From positions 124,001-188,000 of the forward strand of contig JBEHWI010000001.1 in the NCBI GenBank assembly GCA_040217815.1: a stretch of DNA of 64,000 bases. Direction: 5' to 3'. This stretch comes from UBA5314 sp040217815 (GTDB taxonomy: Bacteria > Bacillota > Syntrophomonadia > Syntrophomonadales > Syntrophomonadaceae). This document shows, piece after piece, positions 23,352-31,881 of this stretch. A program made the translations under genes and the position numbers. Below the pieces are notes generated by a model that saw nothing but the letters and a program-made list of their open reading frames with translations, ran no database searches and was not told where the DNA came from. Position 1 is the stretch's first letter; every line of letters starts with the position of its first letter.

Positions 23352-26300
23352 ATGGAGGTTACCCGACGGCAATTCCTCAAGGTAACCGGAGCTGCTGCGG
23401 CCAGTTTTGGCCTTTTAGATTTGGGCTTTGACATGACAGCAACCGCTGCGGCAGTTAAGGAACTACGCATTAAGGATGTTACTCCGACACCGACAGTATG
23501 TCCTTATTGCGCTTCAGGATGCGGCCTGGTAGTTTACGCTGAAAAAAAGGACGGCAAATTTGTTAAACTGCTCAGCGTTGTAGGAGACCCGGACAATCCT
23601 ATAAATGAGGGAGCAGCCTGTTCCAAGGGTTCCGCTATGTTCAATCTGCGGGAAATATATGATGAAAAAGGGGAACAGGTAATAAACCCCAAGAGAGTAC
23701 CCAAGCCTCTGTACCGGGCAGCTGGTTCAGAGAAGTGGGAAGAAAAAGAATGGGACTGGATGTTAGACGAGATCGCCAAGAGAGTCAAGGAAACCCGCGA
23801 CAAGAGCTTTATCCACAAAGAGAAGATAAAGCTGGCCGACGGAAGCGAACAGGAAATCATCGTCAACCGCACTGAAAAGATCGCTTCAGTAGGCGGCTCC
23901 GGTCTGGACAATGAAGAAGCTTATATTCTGTCCAAAATGATGCGCTCCCTGGGTGTAGTGTATTTAGAAACCCAGGCCCGTATCTGACACGCCTCAACGG
24001 TGACAGGTTTGTCACCAGCATTTGGTCGAGGCGCAATGACCAACCACATGATCGATTTAAAGAATACCAACTGTGCTCTGATCATGGGCAGTAATATGGC
24101 TGAAAACCATCCCATTGGTATGAAATGGCTTACCCGGGCTCGTCTCGATCCCAAGCGCAAAGCCAAGATAATTAGTGTAGATCCTCGTTTTACCAGGACT
24201 TCAGCCATAGCTGATATTTATTGTCCGATGCGCTCGGGAACGGACATCGCCTTCCTGGGCGGAATGATAAAGTATATCTTGGATAACAATCTGTGGCACA
24301 AAGATTATGTGGTCAATTATACCAATGCTGCCTTTTTAGTCAGTAATGCATTTGATTTTAAAGACGGCCTGTTTTCTGGTTATGATGAAGCAAAAAAAGC
24401 TTACAAAACTGATACATGGGATTTCCAGTATGATTCCAGCGGGAAGATAATGGAGGATCCCACTCTGCAGAATCCACGCTGCGTGTTCCAGCTCATGAAA
24501 AAGCACTATGAGCGCTATGACATTGACACAGTATGCAAGATCACCGGATCTCCCAAGGGCAAATACCTTGAGGTTTTAAAGACCTTCTGTGCTACCGGTG
24601 CACCGGACAAGACTGGTTGTATAAACTACGCCATGGGTATTACCCAGCATACGGTAGGCAGTCAAAACATCAAGGCCTTTGCTATAGTTCAATTGCTGTT
24701 GGGCAATATTGGCAGACCCGGCGGTGGCATTAACGCTCTGCGCGGTGAGAATAACGTGCAGGGGGCTACCGATATGGCTCTACTGTACCACAATTTGCCG
24801 GGCTATATTGATTCGCCATCGAACATTGACGCTTATAAAGACCTTATTTCTTATATCCGCAAGACCACTCCGGGAGCGGCCAAGCTGAACTTTACCAACC
24901 TGGCTGAATTCAGGGAACTGGTAAAGGCGGGCATTCCTTATTCCGGTTGGAAAGCAAACACATCCAAGTGGATAGTGAGCATGCTCAAAGCCTGGTGGGG
25001 CAATGCAGCGAAGCCGGATAATGATTTTGCCTATCATTACCTGCCCAAGCGCAATGACACCAAGAACTACTCTCATATTGCCATCTTTGAAGCAATGTAT
25101 AAGGGCGAGATTGATGGTCTGTTTATCAACGGCTCCAACCCGGTAGTCGGCGGGCCTAATGCCAACAAGGAACAGGATGCCATGACGAAATTGAAATGGC
25201 TGGTTTCCCTGGACCTGTGGTTGAATGAAAGCGCCGAATTCTGGAGCTATCCGGCCTGGGAAAGAGCGGTCAAGAACGACAAGGTTCCCCACCATACTCC
25301 CAAGGACATCCAGACCGAGGTGTTCTTCCTCCCGGCGGCGGCCGTTTATGAGAAGGAAGGAACCGCTGCTCAGACCGGACGCTGGGTGCAGTATCGCTGG
25401 AAGGGCGCTGACCCGGTGGGCGAGTCCAAAGCCGACCTCTGGATCATTAACGAAATCGGCAAGCGGGTTAAAAAGCTCTATGCGGGCAGCACCCGTCCCG
25501 AAGATGAGCCTATCGTCAACTTGACTTGGGATTATGACAACCCTCATGATAAGGAAGAACCTGATATCATGAAGATCGCCAACGAGTTGTGCGGATTCAC
25601 CCCGGCTGACAATAAACCCGTTGAAGGTTTTGCCAAGCTGATGGACGATGGCAGCACCGCCTGCGGCTGTTGGATATACTGTGGATGCACAACCTGGAAA
25701 GACGGCAAGATGGTTTATAAAGCTCAGAACCGCAAAAAAGACGATCCCGGTGGATTGGGACTCTTCCCCAACTGGGCCTGGTGCTGGCCGGTAAACCGCC
25801 GTATTATTTACAACCGCTGCTCGGTCCAGCCTGACGGCGTAACCCCGTGGCCGGGTGATGATGATCGCCGCCTGGTATATTGGGATCCCACCAAGCCGGC
25901 TGACACTACCAAGCCTGATGTCCTGGGAACCTGGGCTGGATTTGACGTGCCTGACTTTATTAAAACTACCGGGCCGGATAAACCCGCATTTAAGGATCCC
26001 TTCATAATGCGTGGGGATGGTAAAGGTGCCCTTTTCGGAAGTCAAATGCCTGCTTCTTCTTATAAGGAAGGCCCCTTCCCTGAGCACTATGAGCCGTTGG
26101 AAAGTCCGACGGGTCCGATTATAAACAAGGTAGTGGTCAATCCCGCGGCTAAGATTTGGGAACCTGAAAAGATAGGTAAAACTGATCAGTATCCGATCGT
26201 AGCCACAACTTACCGCGTAACTGAGCACTGGCAAACCGGAGCTCTAACTCGAAATCTGCCGTGGTTGGCCGAACTGGTTCCTGACATGTTTGTTGAGATC

Positions 26301-26579
26301 AGTGAAGAACTGGCCCGGGAAAAGAGTATTGAAAACGGCGGCGAAGTGATTATTTCAACAATTCGCGGTGATATTAAAGCCCTGGCCTGTGTGACCAAGC
26401 GTTTTAAACCGTTCCTTATCAACGGCAAAACCGTCCACCAGATCGGCATGCTCTGGCAATTCGGTTTCAAGGGTTATGCTACCGGTGATATTGCCAATCG
26501 TCTGACACCGCACATCGGTGACGCTAATTCCATGACTCCGGAATATAAAGCATTTCTATGCGACATAAGGAGGGCGTAA
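23352..26579 (+). CDS. fdhA: Formate dehydrogenase alpha subunit, selenocysteine-containing, Tat-exported
   Basis: Catalytic Mo/W-bis-MGD subunit oxidising formate or reducing CO2 on the outer face of the membrane. 1075 residues when the in-frame TGA at 23985-23987 is read as selenocysteine (residue 212; context LETQARIUHASTVTG, equivalent to the active-site Sec of FdnG). A SECIS hairpin follows immediately. N-terminus MEVTRRQFLKVTGAAAASFG is a twin-arginine signal; the 4Fe-4S ligands are Cys50, 53, 57 and 90. After the Sec, GRGAMTNHMIDL and the molybdopterin-binding segments of the family continue without interruption to TAA. The break at the TGA is recoding, not a pseudogene. Three-gene operon with fdhB and fdhC. 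Confidence 0.95.
23985..24032 (+). promoter_or_regulatory. Selenocysteine codon and bacterial SECIS element
   Basis: The UGA at 23985 is followed by a lower stem GCCTC (23991-23995) with GAGGC (24028-24032) and an apical hairpin GGTGACA-GGTT-TGTCACC (23999-24016). A short apical stem with a GGU-containing loop about 15-25 bases after the UGA is what SelB recognises in fdh mRNAs. selA, selB, selC and selD are not in this window and must lie elsewhere. Confidence 0.92.
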
Positions 26580-26581
26580 CG

Positions 26582-27394
26582 ATGGCGAATATGACAAATT
26601 TGTATGACTCCAGCAAATGTACGGCCTGTCGCGCATGCCAGGTAGCCTGTAAGAACTGGAACCAGCTGCCAGCTGTTATTGAGCATTTTACGGGCAACTA
26701 CCAGACCAAGGAATCCACTGATGGGGACACTTATACCATTGTCAAGATGACCGAGTATGAGCATCCCGTTGATGGCATTCAGTGGAAATTCGCCAAGTTC
26801 CAGTGCATGCACTGCCTGGATCCGGAATGCATGAAGGCCTGTCCCAGAGGTGCCTATTCCAAAACCGAAACCGGCGCCACCAATCACGACCCGGCAAAAT
26901 GCATCGGCTGCCAGTACTGCACCAATGTCTGCCCCTTTGAGGTGCCCAAGTATCGCAAACGGGAAGACAAGATTACCAAGTGCACCCTCTGCGCCGACCG
27001 CACCGCAGCGGGCTTAAAACCGGCCTGTGTCACAACCTGCGCCCCCGGTGCTTTAGAGTACGGCGAGCGCGAGGACCTGCTGGCCAAGGCTGCCGAGAGG
27101 GTGAAATACCTGCAGATGAACGGCTTCCCCAATGCCACTATTTATGGTCGCACGGAATTGGGCGGCCTGAATAAGATCTATATACTGACCGATTCTCCTG
27201 ACAAGTTCGGCCTGCCGGTAAATCCGCAGCCTTACGGACAGGTAAACTTCTGGCAGAACTGGGTTCAGCCTTACTTTGGCTGGCTGATCCCGCTGGCCCT
27301 GGCAGGTTCGGCAGTCAGCTTTGTTACCACCAGAATGCTGGCCAACAAACACACAGCGCATGACGCTGAACATGGGGAAGGGGTGAGTGAATAA
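26582..27394 (+). CDS. fdhB: Formate dehydrogenase beta subunit (4Fe-4S ferredoxin-type)
   Basis: 270 residues with four clusters of Cys typical of FdnH: CTACRACQVACKNW, CMHCLDPECMKACPRGA, CIGCQYCTNVCPFEVPKY and CTLCADRTAAGLKPACVTTCAPGAL. One C-terminal membrane helix (about 230-250, YFGWLIPLALAGSAVSFVTT) anchors it, as in E. coli FdnH. It carries electrons from fdhA to the haem b subunit. ATG at 26582 is 2 bases after the fdhA stop and has AAGGAGG within the end of fdhA. No own signal peptide: export is expected as a complex with the Tat-directed alpha subunit. Confidence 0.95.
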   Translation: MANMTNLYDSSKCTACRACQVACKNWNQLPAVIEHFTGNYQTKESTDGDTYTIVKMTEYEHPVDGIQWKFAKFQCMHCLDPECMKACPRGAYSKTETGATNHDPAKCIGCQYCTNVCPFEVPKYRKREDKITKCTLCADRTAAGLKPACVTTCAPGALEYGEREDLLAKAAERVKYLQMNGFPNATIYGRTELGGLNKIYILTDSPDKFGLPVNPQPYGQVNFWQNWVQPYFGWLIPLALAGSAVSFVTTRMLANKHTAHDAEHGEGVSE

Positions 27395-28053
27395 TGCAGT
27401 TGATTCCTGAATACCGTGATGACGTTGAACGCGTAGAAAGATTCAATTTGCTGGCCCGCTTCTCCCACTGGGGTCATACGGTGACCTACTTGATCTGTCT
27501 GGTCACGGGATTGCTTATTTTCCTGCATGTGGGTGGTTCCACCGTGTCCGCCTGGATACACCGTATCTCGGCAGTAGGTCTGACCTTTGTCCTGATTATC
27601 GGTTTAGTCTTTGGATTTAACGGACTGATTGCATGGATTAAGGACCTGCTTCGCTTTGGCGCGAATGATATCGGCTTTTTGACCAAATTCCCATTGGAAT
27701 TCCTGGGCTTCCATGTCAATATTCCTCCACAGACCAGGTTTAACGGCGGTGAAAAAGGCAACTCCATCGTAACTCCGACAGCCGTAATCTTCCTGGCTCT
27801 GTCCGGATATATCATGTGGTTCCCGTCCATCTTCCCCGGTGGACTGGTCAGGGCTTCCTACTGGATTCATGACCTGTCCATGATAATTGGAACCTGCATG
27901 GTTTGCATGCACGCTTACCTCGGCTCCTTCCATCCCGGATCCGGTGAATCCTTCTGGGGTATGTGGAAAGGCACCGTCAGAGCGGATTGGGCTCAGCACC
28001 ATCATGCTATTTGGTACGAAGAGACCTATGGCAAGAAAGCCGACGCTGAATAG
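27394..28053 (+). CDS. fdhC: Formate dehydrogenase cytochrome b subunit (FdnI-like)
   Basis: 219-residue membrane protein with four predicted helices. Candidate haem-b ligands are the His residues in FNLLARFSHWGHTVTY, SAWIHRISAVG, and SYWIHDLSMIIGTCMVCMHAYLG, matching the two-haem pattern of FdnI. It links the outward-facing formate site to menaquinone. ATG overlaps the fdhB stop (TAATG). With the alpha and beta subunits this is a complete FDH-N type complex, energetically suited to reverse electron transfer or formate uptake. Confidence 0.93.
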   Translation: MQLIPEYRDDVERVERFNLLARFSHWGHTVTYLICLVTGLLIFLHVGGSTVSAWIHRISAVGLTFVLIIGLVFGFNGLIAWIKDLLRFGANDIGFLTKFPLEFLGFHVNIPPQTRFNGGEKGNSIVTPTAVIFLALSGYIMWFPSIFPGGLVRASYWIHDLSMIIGTCMVCMHAYLGSFHPGSGESFWGMWKGTVRADWAQHHHAIWYEETYGKKADAE

Positions 28054-28066
28054 TCTTTAAAAGAAT

Positions 28067-28098
28067 AAGGGGGGAGTTTTGCTCCCCCTTTTCTTTTT
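28067..28098 (+). terminator. Terminator of fdhABC
   Basis: AAGGGGGGAG and CTCCCCCTT flank TTTTG, followed by TTCTTTTT. Confidence 0.88.
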
Positions 28099-28143
28099 AC
28101 AGTCCCTGTAATAATTACTATAGCGTTCCCTATTTATTGGGAC

Positions 28144-28171
28144 TTGCATTGCCCAAACTAACTAGTATACT
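28144..28171 (+). promoter_or_regulatory. Candidate fdhE promoter
   Basis: TTGCAT (28144-28149) and TATACT (28166-28171) with a 16-base spacer, between the fdhABC terminator and fdhE. Confidence 0.5.
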
Positions 28172-28204
28172 ATAAGCAGGCTAAATGCTTGCGGAGGTGA
28201 GAAA

Positions 28205-29029
28205 ATGACCAGGCAACTACCTGTAGAACTGCCCGAGGGATATGTAGAGTTTTTCAAAAGCCTGGAGAACTGGCAGAACGAAGAATCACTGAGACTGAAG
28301 AAGAAGTTCTCGCCTGATAAGAAAGACCTGTTTCGCCTGTTAAATAATTCGCGAAAACCTCTTTTGGAGCAGTTTAAACCACAAATCGATTTGATCCTGT
28401 TTAAAGACAGCTATCAAAGGTTCCTGTCCTTTTTGAAACAAGAGCGTAAAGATGTGGAGTCTAAAATCGATAAGCTTATCAATAACCAGAATACGATCGA
28501 TTTTGAGCGTGTTATAAAGCCGGGACCGGTGATCGATCTGGCATCTGCGGCTCAGCTATCTGATTCACTCGTATTTCCCCAGGAGCTGTTCATATTTACC
28601 CTGGATCATACCTTGCGGCCCTATTTGCGGGTTATGGCTGAACCATACTATGAAGATCTGGGTGATGAACGCTTCTCCTGGCAGTTTCCCAATATCTGCC
28701 CCATATGCGGAGCCAAGTCCAGCTTCAGCCGCCTGCAACCGGAAGACGGGCAGCGCCTAATGTTCTGCGACCACTGCTTTGCGGAATGGAAAGTACAGTA
28801 TCTGGCCTGTGTGTACTGCGGTCATGATACCCCCGGTGAGATAAACTATCTCAAGGTTGATGACGATATGGCTTACCGGGTTTACGTCTGCGAAAAATGC
28901 AAGGGGTATTTGAAAACCTATGATGAACGCAGCGCCGGGACGCCTACTGATCTCTTTATAGCCAATATTGAGACTGTATATCTGGATATGCTGGCGCAGG
29001 ATCGCGGGTATACCACCCACGACAGCTAA
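28205..29029 (+). CDS. fdhE: Formate dehydrogenase accessory protein FdhE
   Basis: Rubredoxin-like maturation factor needed for activity of exported formate dehydrogenases. 274 residues; the C-terminal half has the family's four CxxC knuckles (CPICGAKS, CDHC, CVYCG, CEKC) and the N-terminal half is helical. GGAGGTG precedes the ATG. It is separated from fdhABC by a terminator and probably has its own promoter. Confidence 0.92.
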   Translation: MTRQLPVELPEGYVEFFKSLENWQNEESLRLKKKFSPDKKDLFRLLNNSRKPLLEQFKPQIDLILFKDSYQRFLSFLKQERKDVESKIDKLINNQNTIDFERVIKPGPVIDLASAAQLSDSLVFPQELFIFTLDHTLRPYLRVMAEPYYEDLGDERFSWQFPNICPICGAKSSFSRLQPEDGQRLMFCDHCFAEWKVQYLACVYCGHDTPGEINYLKVDDDMAYRVYVCEKCKGYLKTYDERSAGTPTDLFIANIETVYLDMLAQDRGYTTHDS

Positions 29030-29047
29030 TTAAAAGTAAGAAAAAAG

Positions 29048-29094
29048 CTAAAGCACTGGAGCCGCGGCTAACCGTGGAATCAGTGCTTTTTCTT
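29048..29094. terminator. Bidirectional terminator after fdhE
   Basis: AAAGCACTG and CAGTGCTTT enclose an inner stem (CCGCGG...), with T-runs on the plus side and an A-run upstream that gives a T-run on the minus strand. It would end fdhE and the small minus-strand ORF. Confidence 0.8.
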
Positions 29095-29153
29095 TATGCA
29101 ACATCATTCCAGGGGTTTATACTGTGCCCCAGTGTTTTCAACCTGGATTCAAT

Positions 29154-29261
29154 TCAATGAAGTTTAACCGGGACAAAAACCAAAACCAAAACAACCCCAT
29201 TAAACAATATGACATTCAAAACTTGCCAAATGTCTTTCCAACCGTTAAATTCCGATATCAT
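29154..29261 (-). CDS. Small hydrophobic ORF (35 aa)
   Basis: Unannotated-looking 35-codon frame MISEFNGWKDIWQVLNVILF... ending PVKLH. GGAGGG lies 7 bases before the ATG, an excellent ribosome-binding site, and a bidirectional terminator follows. Residues about 10-31 form one strongly hydrophobic helix (VILFNGVVLVLVFVPV), so it would be a single-pass membrane micropeptide. No family recognised. It is read away from the agr cluster. Confidence 0.5.
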   Translation of the reverse strand: MISEFNGWKDIWQVLNVILFNGVVLVLVFVPVKLH

Positions 29262-29612
29262 TATTTAACCCTCCTTATGCTTTTCCGGATATTATTTGAT
29301 TGACCTTTTCCTGCGCCCTTCTTTAAGGCTCGAACTGCTCGAATGGAGAATCAATCTACCATTTTTAGTGCACTTAACGTAAAAGCTATTTTCTTACATG
29401 CTCTTACCCGAGAAAAAACTGAAAATGCATTAAATTGCCTATTTGATGTCATAAATGGAGCTATTTAAGTTCATTTTTGAGCAGTTGGCGCACCTTGGCA
29501 GGAAAATTATGTAATTGAGCAGAAATTTTAGCAATAAAATAAGCCAGCTTTAATTCTTTGTATATTTAATTACACTACATTTCTTTTTTCTGGCTAAGGA
29601 GGATGGTTAGTC
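29262..29612. other. AT-rich non-coding stretch upstream of the agr cluster
   Basis: No gene recognised. The stretch is visibly richer in A/T than the fdh genes to the left. It should hold the promoter of the small minus-strand ORF and that of the agr genes, but no consensus hexamer pair stands out. AAGGAGG at 29596-29602 serves the first agrB. Confidence 0.5.
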
Positions 29613-30242
29613 TTGTTGCGTAACGTGTCTTTGCGTGCCGCCGGGTACATGGGGCGTACACTTCAGGCCAGTGATATGCAGATTCACCTCTATGCCTTTT
29701 CGGTAGAAATTGCCTTGAGGATTCTCATTCAGATGTCATTATATCTATTTATTGCTTTTTTTTTAGGACTATTTTGGCAGACTCTAACTGTCATACTTAC
29801 TTTGGTCGTTTGGCGTACGATTGCTGGAGGTTCTCAGTTTAAAGTATTCGCACGTTGCTTAATACTTAGCGGTATAATCGTGGCATCGTTAGTTTACCTG
29901 TCTTTGCCTGTATGGTCTGGCTCGGTGACTTATTCTCTCATTTTATTTACGTTAATTGCTGGCATCTATGCAATATATAGGTGGGTCCCGGGCGGGTTTA
30001 TGCGAAAATTTACACGCAATTCACAACAACGAACCAGACAAAAGCATAAAGCACTACTACTTCTCTTCCTCTGCACTACTTTAAGCTTTCTTTTAGAGTA
30101 TTATGGCTATCGGCTTTACAGTCAGGGTCTTATCGTAGGGATAATCGGCGGCATGTTTCTGTTAAGTCCCTTGGGGTTTAGGCTACTGGCTTTTATAGAT
30201 AGAACATTAGATAGTATAGGAAGGGGGGTGCAACGATGCTAA
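29613..30242 (+). CDS. agrB: AgrB-like protein lacking the catalytic His
   Basis: 209-residue polytopic membrane protein of the AgrB family, which cuts and cyclises the AgrD peptide. Starts with TTG (MLRNVSLRAAGYMGRTLQAS), AAGGAGG 10 bases upstream. The active-site segment reads AGGSQFKVFARC: Cys82 is present, but the position of the catalytic His (seven before the Cys) is Gln75. The downstream relative at 31820 has GGPHLNTFLRC. Unless Gln is tolerated, this copy should be inactive in cleavage. Its last codons overlap the agrD start. Confidence 0.85.
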   Translation: MLRNVSLRAAGYMGRTLQASDMQIHLYAFSVEIALRILIQMSLYLFIAFFLGLFWQTLTVILTLVVWRTIAGGSQFKVFARCLILSGIIVASLVYLSLPVWSGSVTYSLILFTLIAGIYAIYRWVPGGFMRKFTRNSQQRTRQKHKALLLLFLCTTLSFLLEYYGYRLYSQGLIVGIIGGMFLLSPLGFRLLAFIDRTLDSIGRGVQRC

Positions 30243-30370
30243 AAAGGTTTTATGTATGGGGACTTTCTAGCCTTGCATTAATTCTTACATTTGTAGCAAG
30301 TTCTGGATTTAGTGTTAATAGCATATGGAAAACTTATGAGCCCAATCTGCCAAAAAGTCTAAAACGGTAA
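30236..30370 (+). CDS. agrD: AgrD-like autoinducer precursor with Ser in the ring position
   Basis: 44 residues, starting MLKRFYVWGLSSLALILTFV (amphipathic leader), then SSGFSVNSIWKT and the charged recognition tail YEPNLPKSLKR typical of clostridial cyclic-lactone autoinducer peptides. By analogy with the usual C-I-W-x-x / Y-x-P pattern the ring would be Ser29-Ile-Trp-Lys-Thr33, giving a lactone rather than a thiolactone. The ATG overlaps the end of agrB (ATGCTAA), so translation is coupled. GGGGGG lies 8-9 bases upstream. Confidence 0.75.
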   Translation: MLKRFYVWGLSSLALILTFVASSGFSVNSIWKTYEPNLPKSLKR

Positions 30371-30465
30371 ATTATTGTTAAAGCGGATACCGTCACTTGT
30401 TAAATTGGCTGCGACGGTGTCCTCTTTTTGTATAGTGAGTAAACAAACAGTGAAAGGTGAAAGGT

Positions 30466-30942
30466 ATGGCAGACTTCTTACCTTTTTATGTGGTAATGGT
30501 AGTTGGAATACCTGAAACGATAGTTGTTCTCCTGCTAGGATTCCAACTTTTCAACGACCATATTAGCTTTAAGCATGCTTTTATTGCCAGTATCCTTGCT
30601 TCCTTGAATAATTACTTTATTAGGTATGTTGGTGTCGCCTTTGGTGTTCATACTTTAATAACAATCTCAACTATCATTCTCGTATGTTATTTACTTACGA
30701 AAAAAAATGTATGGAAAATCGCATCAGCGACCATGAGTGGGCTGGTCGTCATGCTGGCTATACAAGTATCAGAATTTTTAATTATAAAAGTTTTAGCTAT
30801 TGAAACAACAATTTCTAACCAGCCCTGGTTAAATATATTGATCATGCTTCCTGAAGTTATAATAATGGGAATTATATTTTATGTAGCAAGAAAACGTAAA
30901 TTTGCTCTTTTTAATAGCAATGCTTTTGAGATAAAGAATTAA
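30466..30942 (+). CDS. Membrane protein resembling the sensor half of AgrC
   Basis: 158 residues with about five membrane helices (FLPFYVVMVVGIPETIVVLL; HAFIASILASLNNYFIRYVG; VHTLITISTIILVCYLLT; SATMSGLVVMLAIQVSEFLI; WLNILIMLPEVIIMGIIFYV) and a short basic tail. ATG at 30466 is preferred to GTG at 30457 because AAGG lies 9 bases before it. Classical AgrC is one protein with a 6-7-helix sensor and a kinase; here the helices and the kinase that follows are separate genes. Sensor role is inference from order and topology. Confidence 0.6.
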   Translation: MADFLPFYVVMVVGIPETIVVLLLGFQLFNDHISFKHAFIASILASLNNYFIRYVGVAFGVHTLITISTIILVCYLLTKKNVWKIASATMSGLVVMLAIQVSEFLIIKVLAIETTISNQPWLNILIMLPEVIIMGIIFYVARKRKFALFNSNAFEIKN

Positions 30943-30978
30943 AATTATCATTATCGCCGATGTCAGGGATGGATATTT

Positions 30979-31881
30979 ATGAAGAAGTATAACCCTTACA
31001 TTATCATTTTTACCTTGTTATTGGAAACAGCATTTCTAGGATCGATGACTATTGTAATCGGTACGAGCAAGGACATGAACAACATTAGATCGTTTGCACC
31101 CTTTGCGGACGTAATGATGCTGGTCATCACTGCGTTTGCCATTCTTTCCATCAGTCAGACCCTTATGAACGTCCGCAAGGAATTGGAGGCACGTCTCTTA
31201 AAATCCCACCTTCAGCAGATGGAAGACATGGTCAATGCCATGCATATCTACCACCGGGAATGCACAGATCATATGCAAGCACTACAAGCCATGCTAAACC
31301 TGGGCGAAATAGACAAAGCACGTGAATATGTCGATTCAATAGCATATAGTTATTCTCCGTTGACTGAGATATTAAACACAGGCGACCCGGCTGTAACCAG
31401 CCTCTTATACGGCAAACAAAAGGTGGCCGAACTCAAAGGGGTTCATTTTGATATTGCCGTCAAATGCACACTTGACAAAATCGGGATTCCGCCGGGCGAG
31501 CTGTGTTCAATTATTGGGAATCTGTTGGACAATGCCCTGGAAGCCTGCATGCGGAAGGACAGCGAGAGGCGTATGGCGATGGAGATAAAAAACGAGCAGG
31601 GGTGTTATAAGGTTTATGTTTTAAACAACGGCCCTTTGATCGCCAATGAGGATACCCAGAAGATCTTTGACGCCGGTTATACCACAACCGCTTCTGCCGG
31701 GCGTGGTTTTGGTCTTTATCAGGTGCGTCAAATAGTCGACAGCTGGGGTGGAGCGATAGAAGTTATTACCCAACCCAAAACCACTTTCATCGTCACTTTA
31801 CCGGAAGGAGATGCCAACCGTGATGAGAAGCCTGGCCTTGAAGGCCGCCTGTCAATTGGGAGCGTATTTACAGGCAAGTGA
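30979..31881 (+). CDS. Sensor histidine kinase, AgrC/Spo0B-type GHKL
   Basis: 300 residues: two N-terminal membrane helices (about 6-28 and 43-60), a Spo0B/DcuS-like helical phosphoacceptor region (HIYHRECTDHMQALQAML; His92 or His98), then a GHKL ATPase with N-box NLLDNALEAC (181-190), FDAGYTTTASA and G-box GRGFGLYQVR. It lacks a large extracellular sensor, consistent with working together with the preceding five-helix protein. No response regulator gene of the LytTR (AgrA) type lies nearby. Its 3' end overlaps the second agrB by about 60 bases. Confidence 0.88.
   Translation: MKKYNPYIIIFTLLLETAFLGSMTIVIGTSKDMNNIRSFAPFADVMMLVITAFAILSISQTLMNVRKELEARLLKSHLQQMEDMVNAMHIYHRECTDHMQALQAMLNLGEIDKAREYVDSIAYSYSPLTEILNTGDPAVTSLLYGKQKVAELKGVHFDIAVKCTLDKIGIPPGELCSIIGNLLDNALEACMRKDSERRMAMEIKNEQGCYKVYVLNNGPLIANEDTQKIFDAGYTTTASAGRGFGLYQVRQIVDSWGGAIEVITQPKTTFIVTLPEGDANRDEKPGLEGRLSIGSVFTGK

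Noticed and set aside
23352..23987. fdhA as a truncated or frameshifted pseudogene ending at TGA 23985
   Set aside because: The frame continues without shift, the residue aligns with the active-site selenocysteine of formate dehydrogenases, and a SECIS hairpin follows.
24780..26234. 484-codon open frame antisense to fdhA
   Set aside because: Lies wholly within fdhA, no RBS, composition follows from the codon bias of the sense gene.
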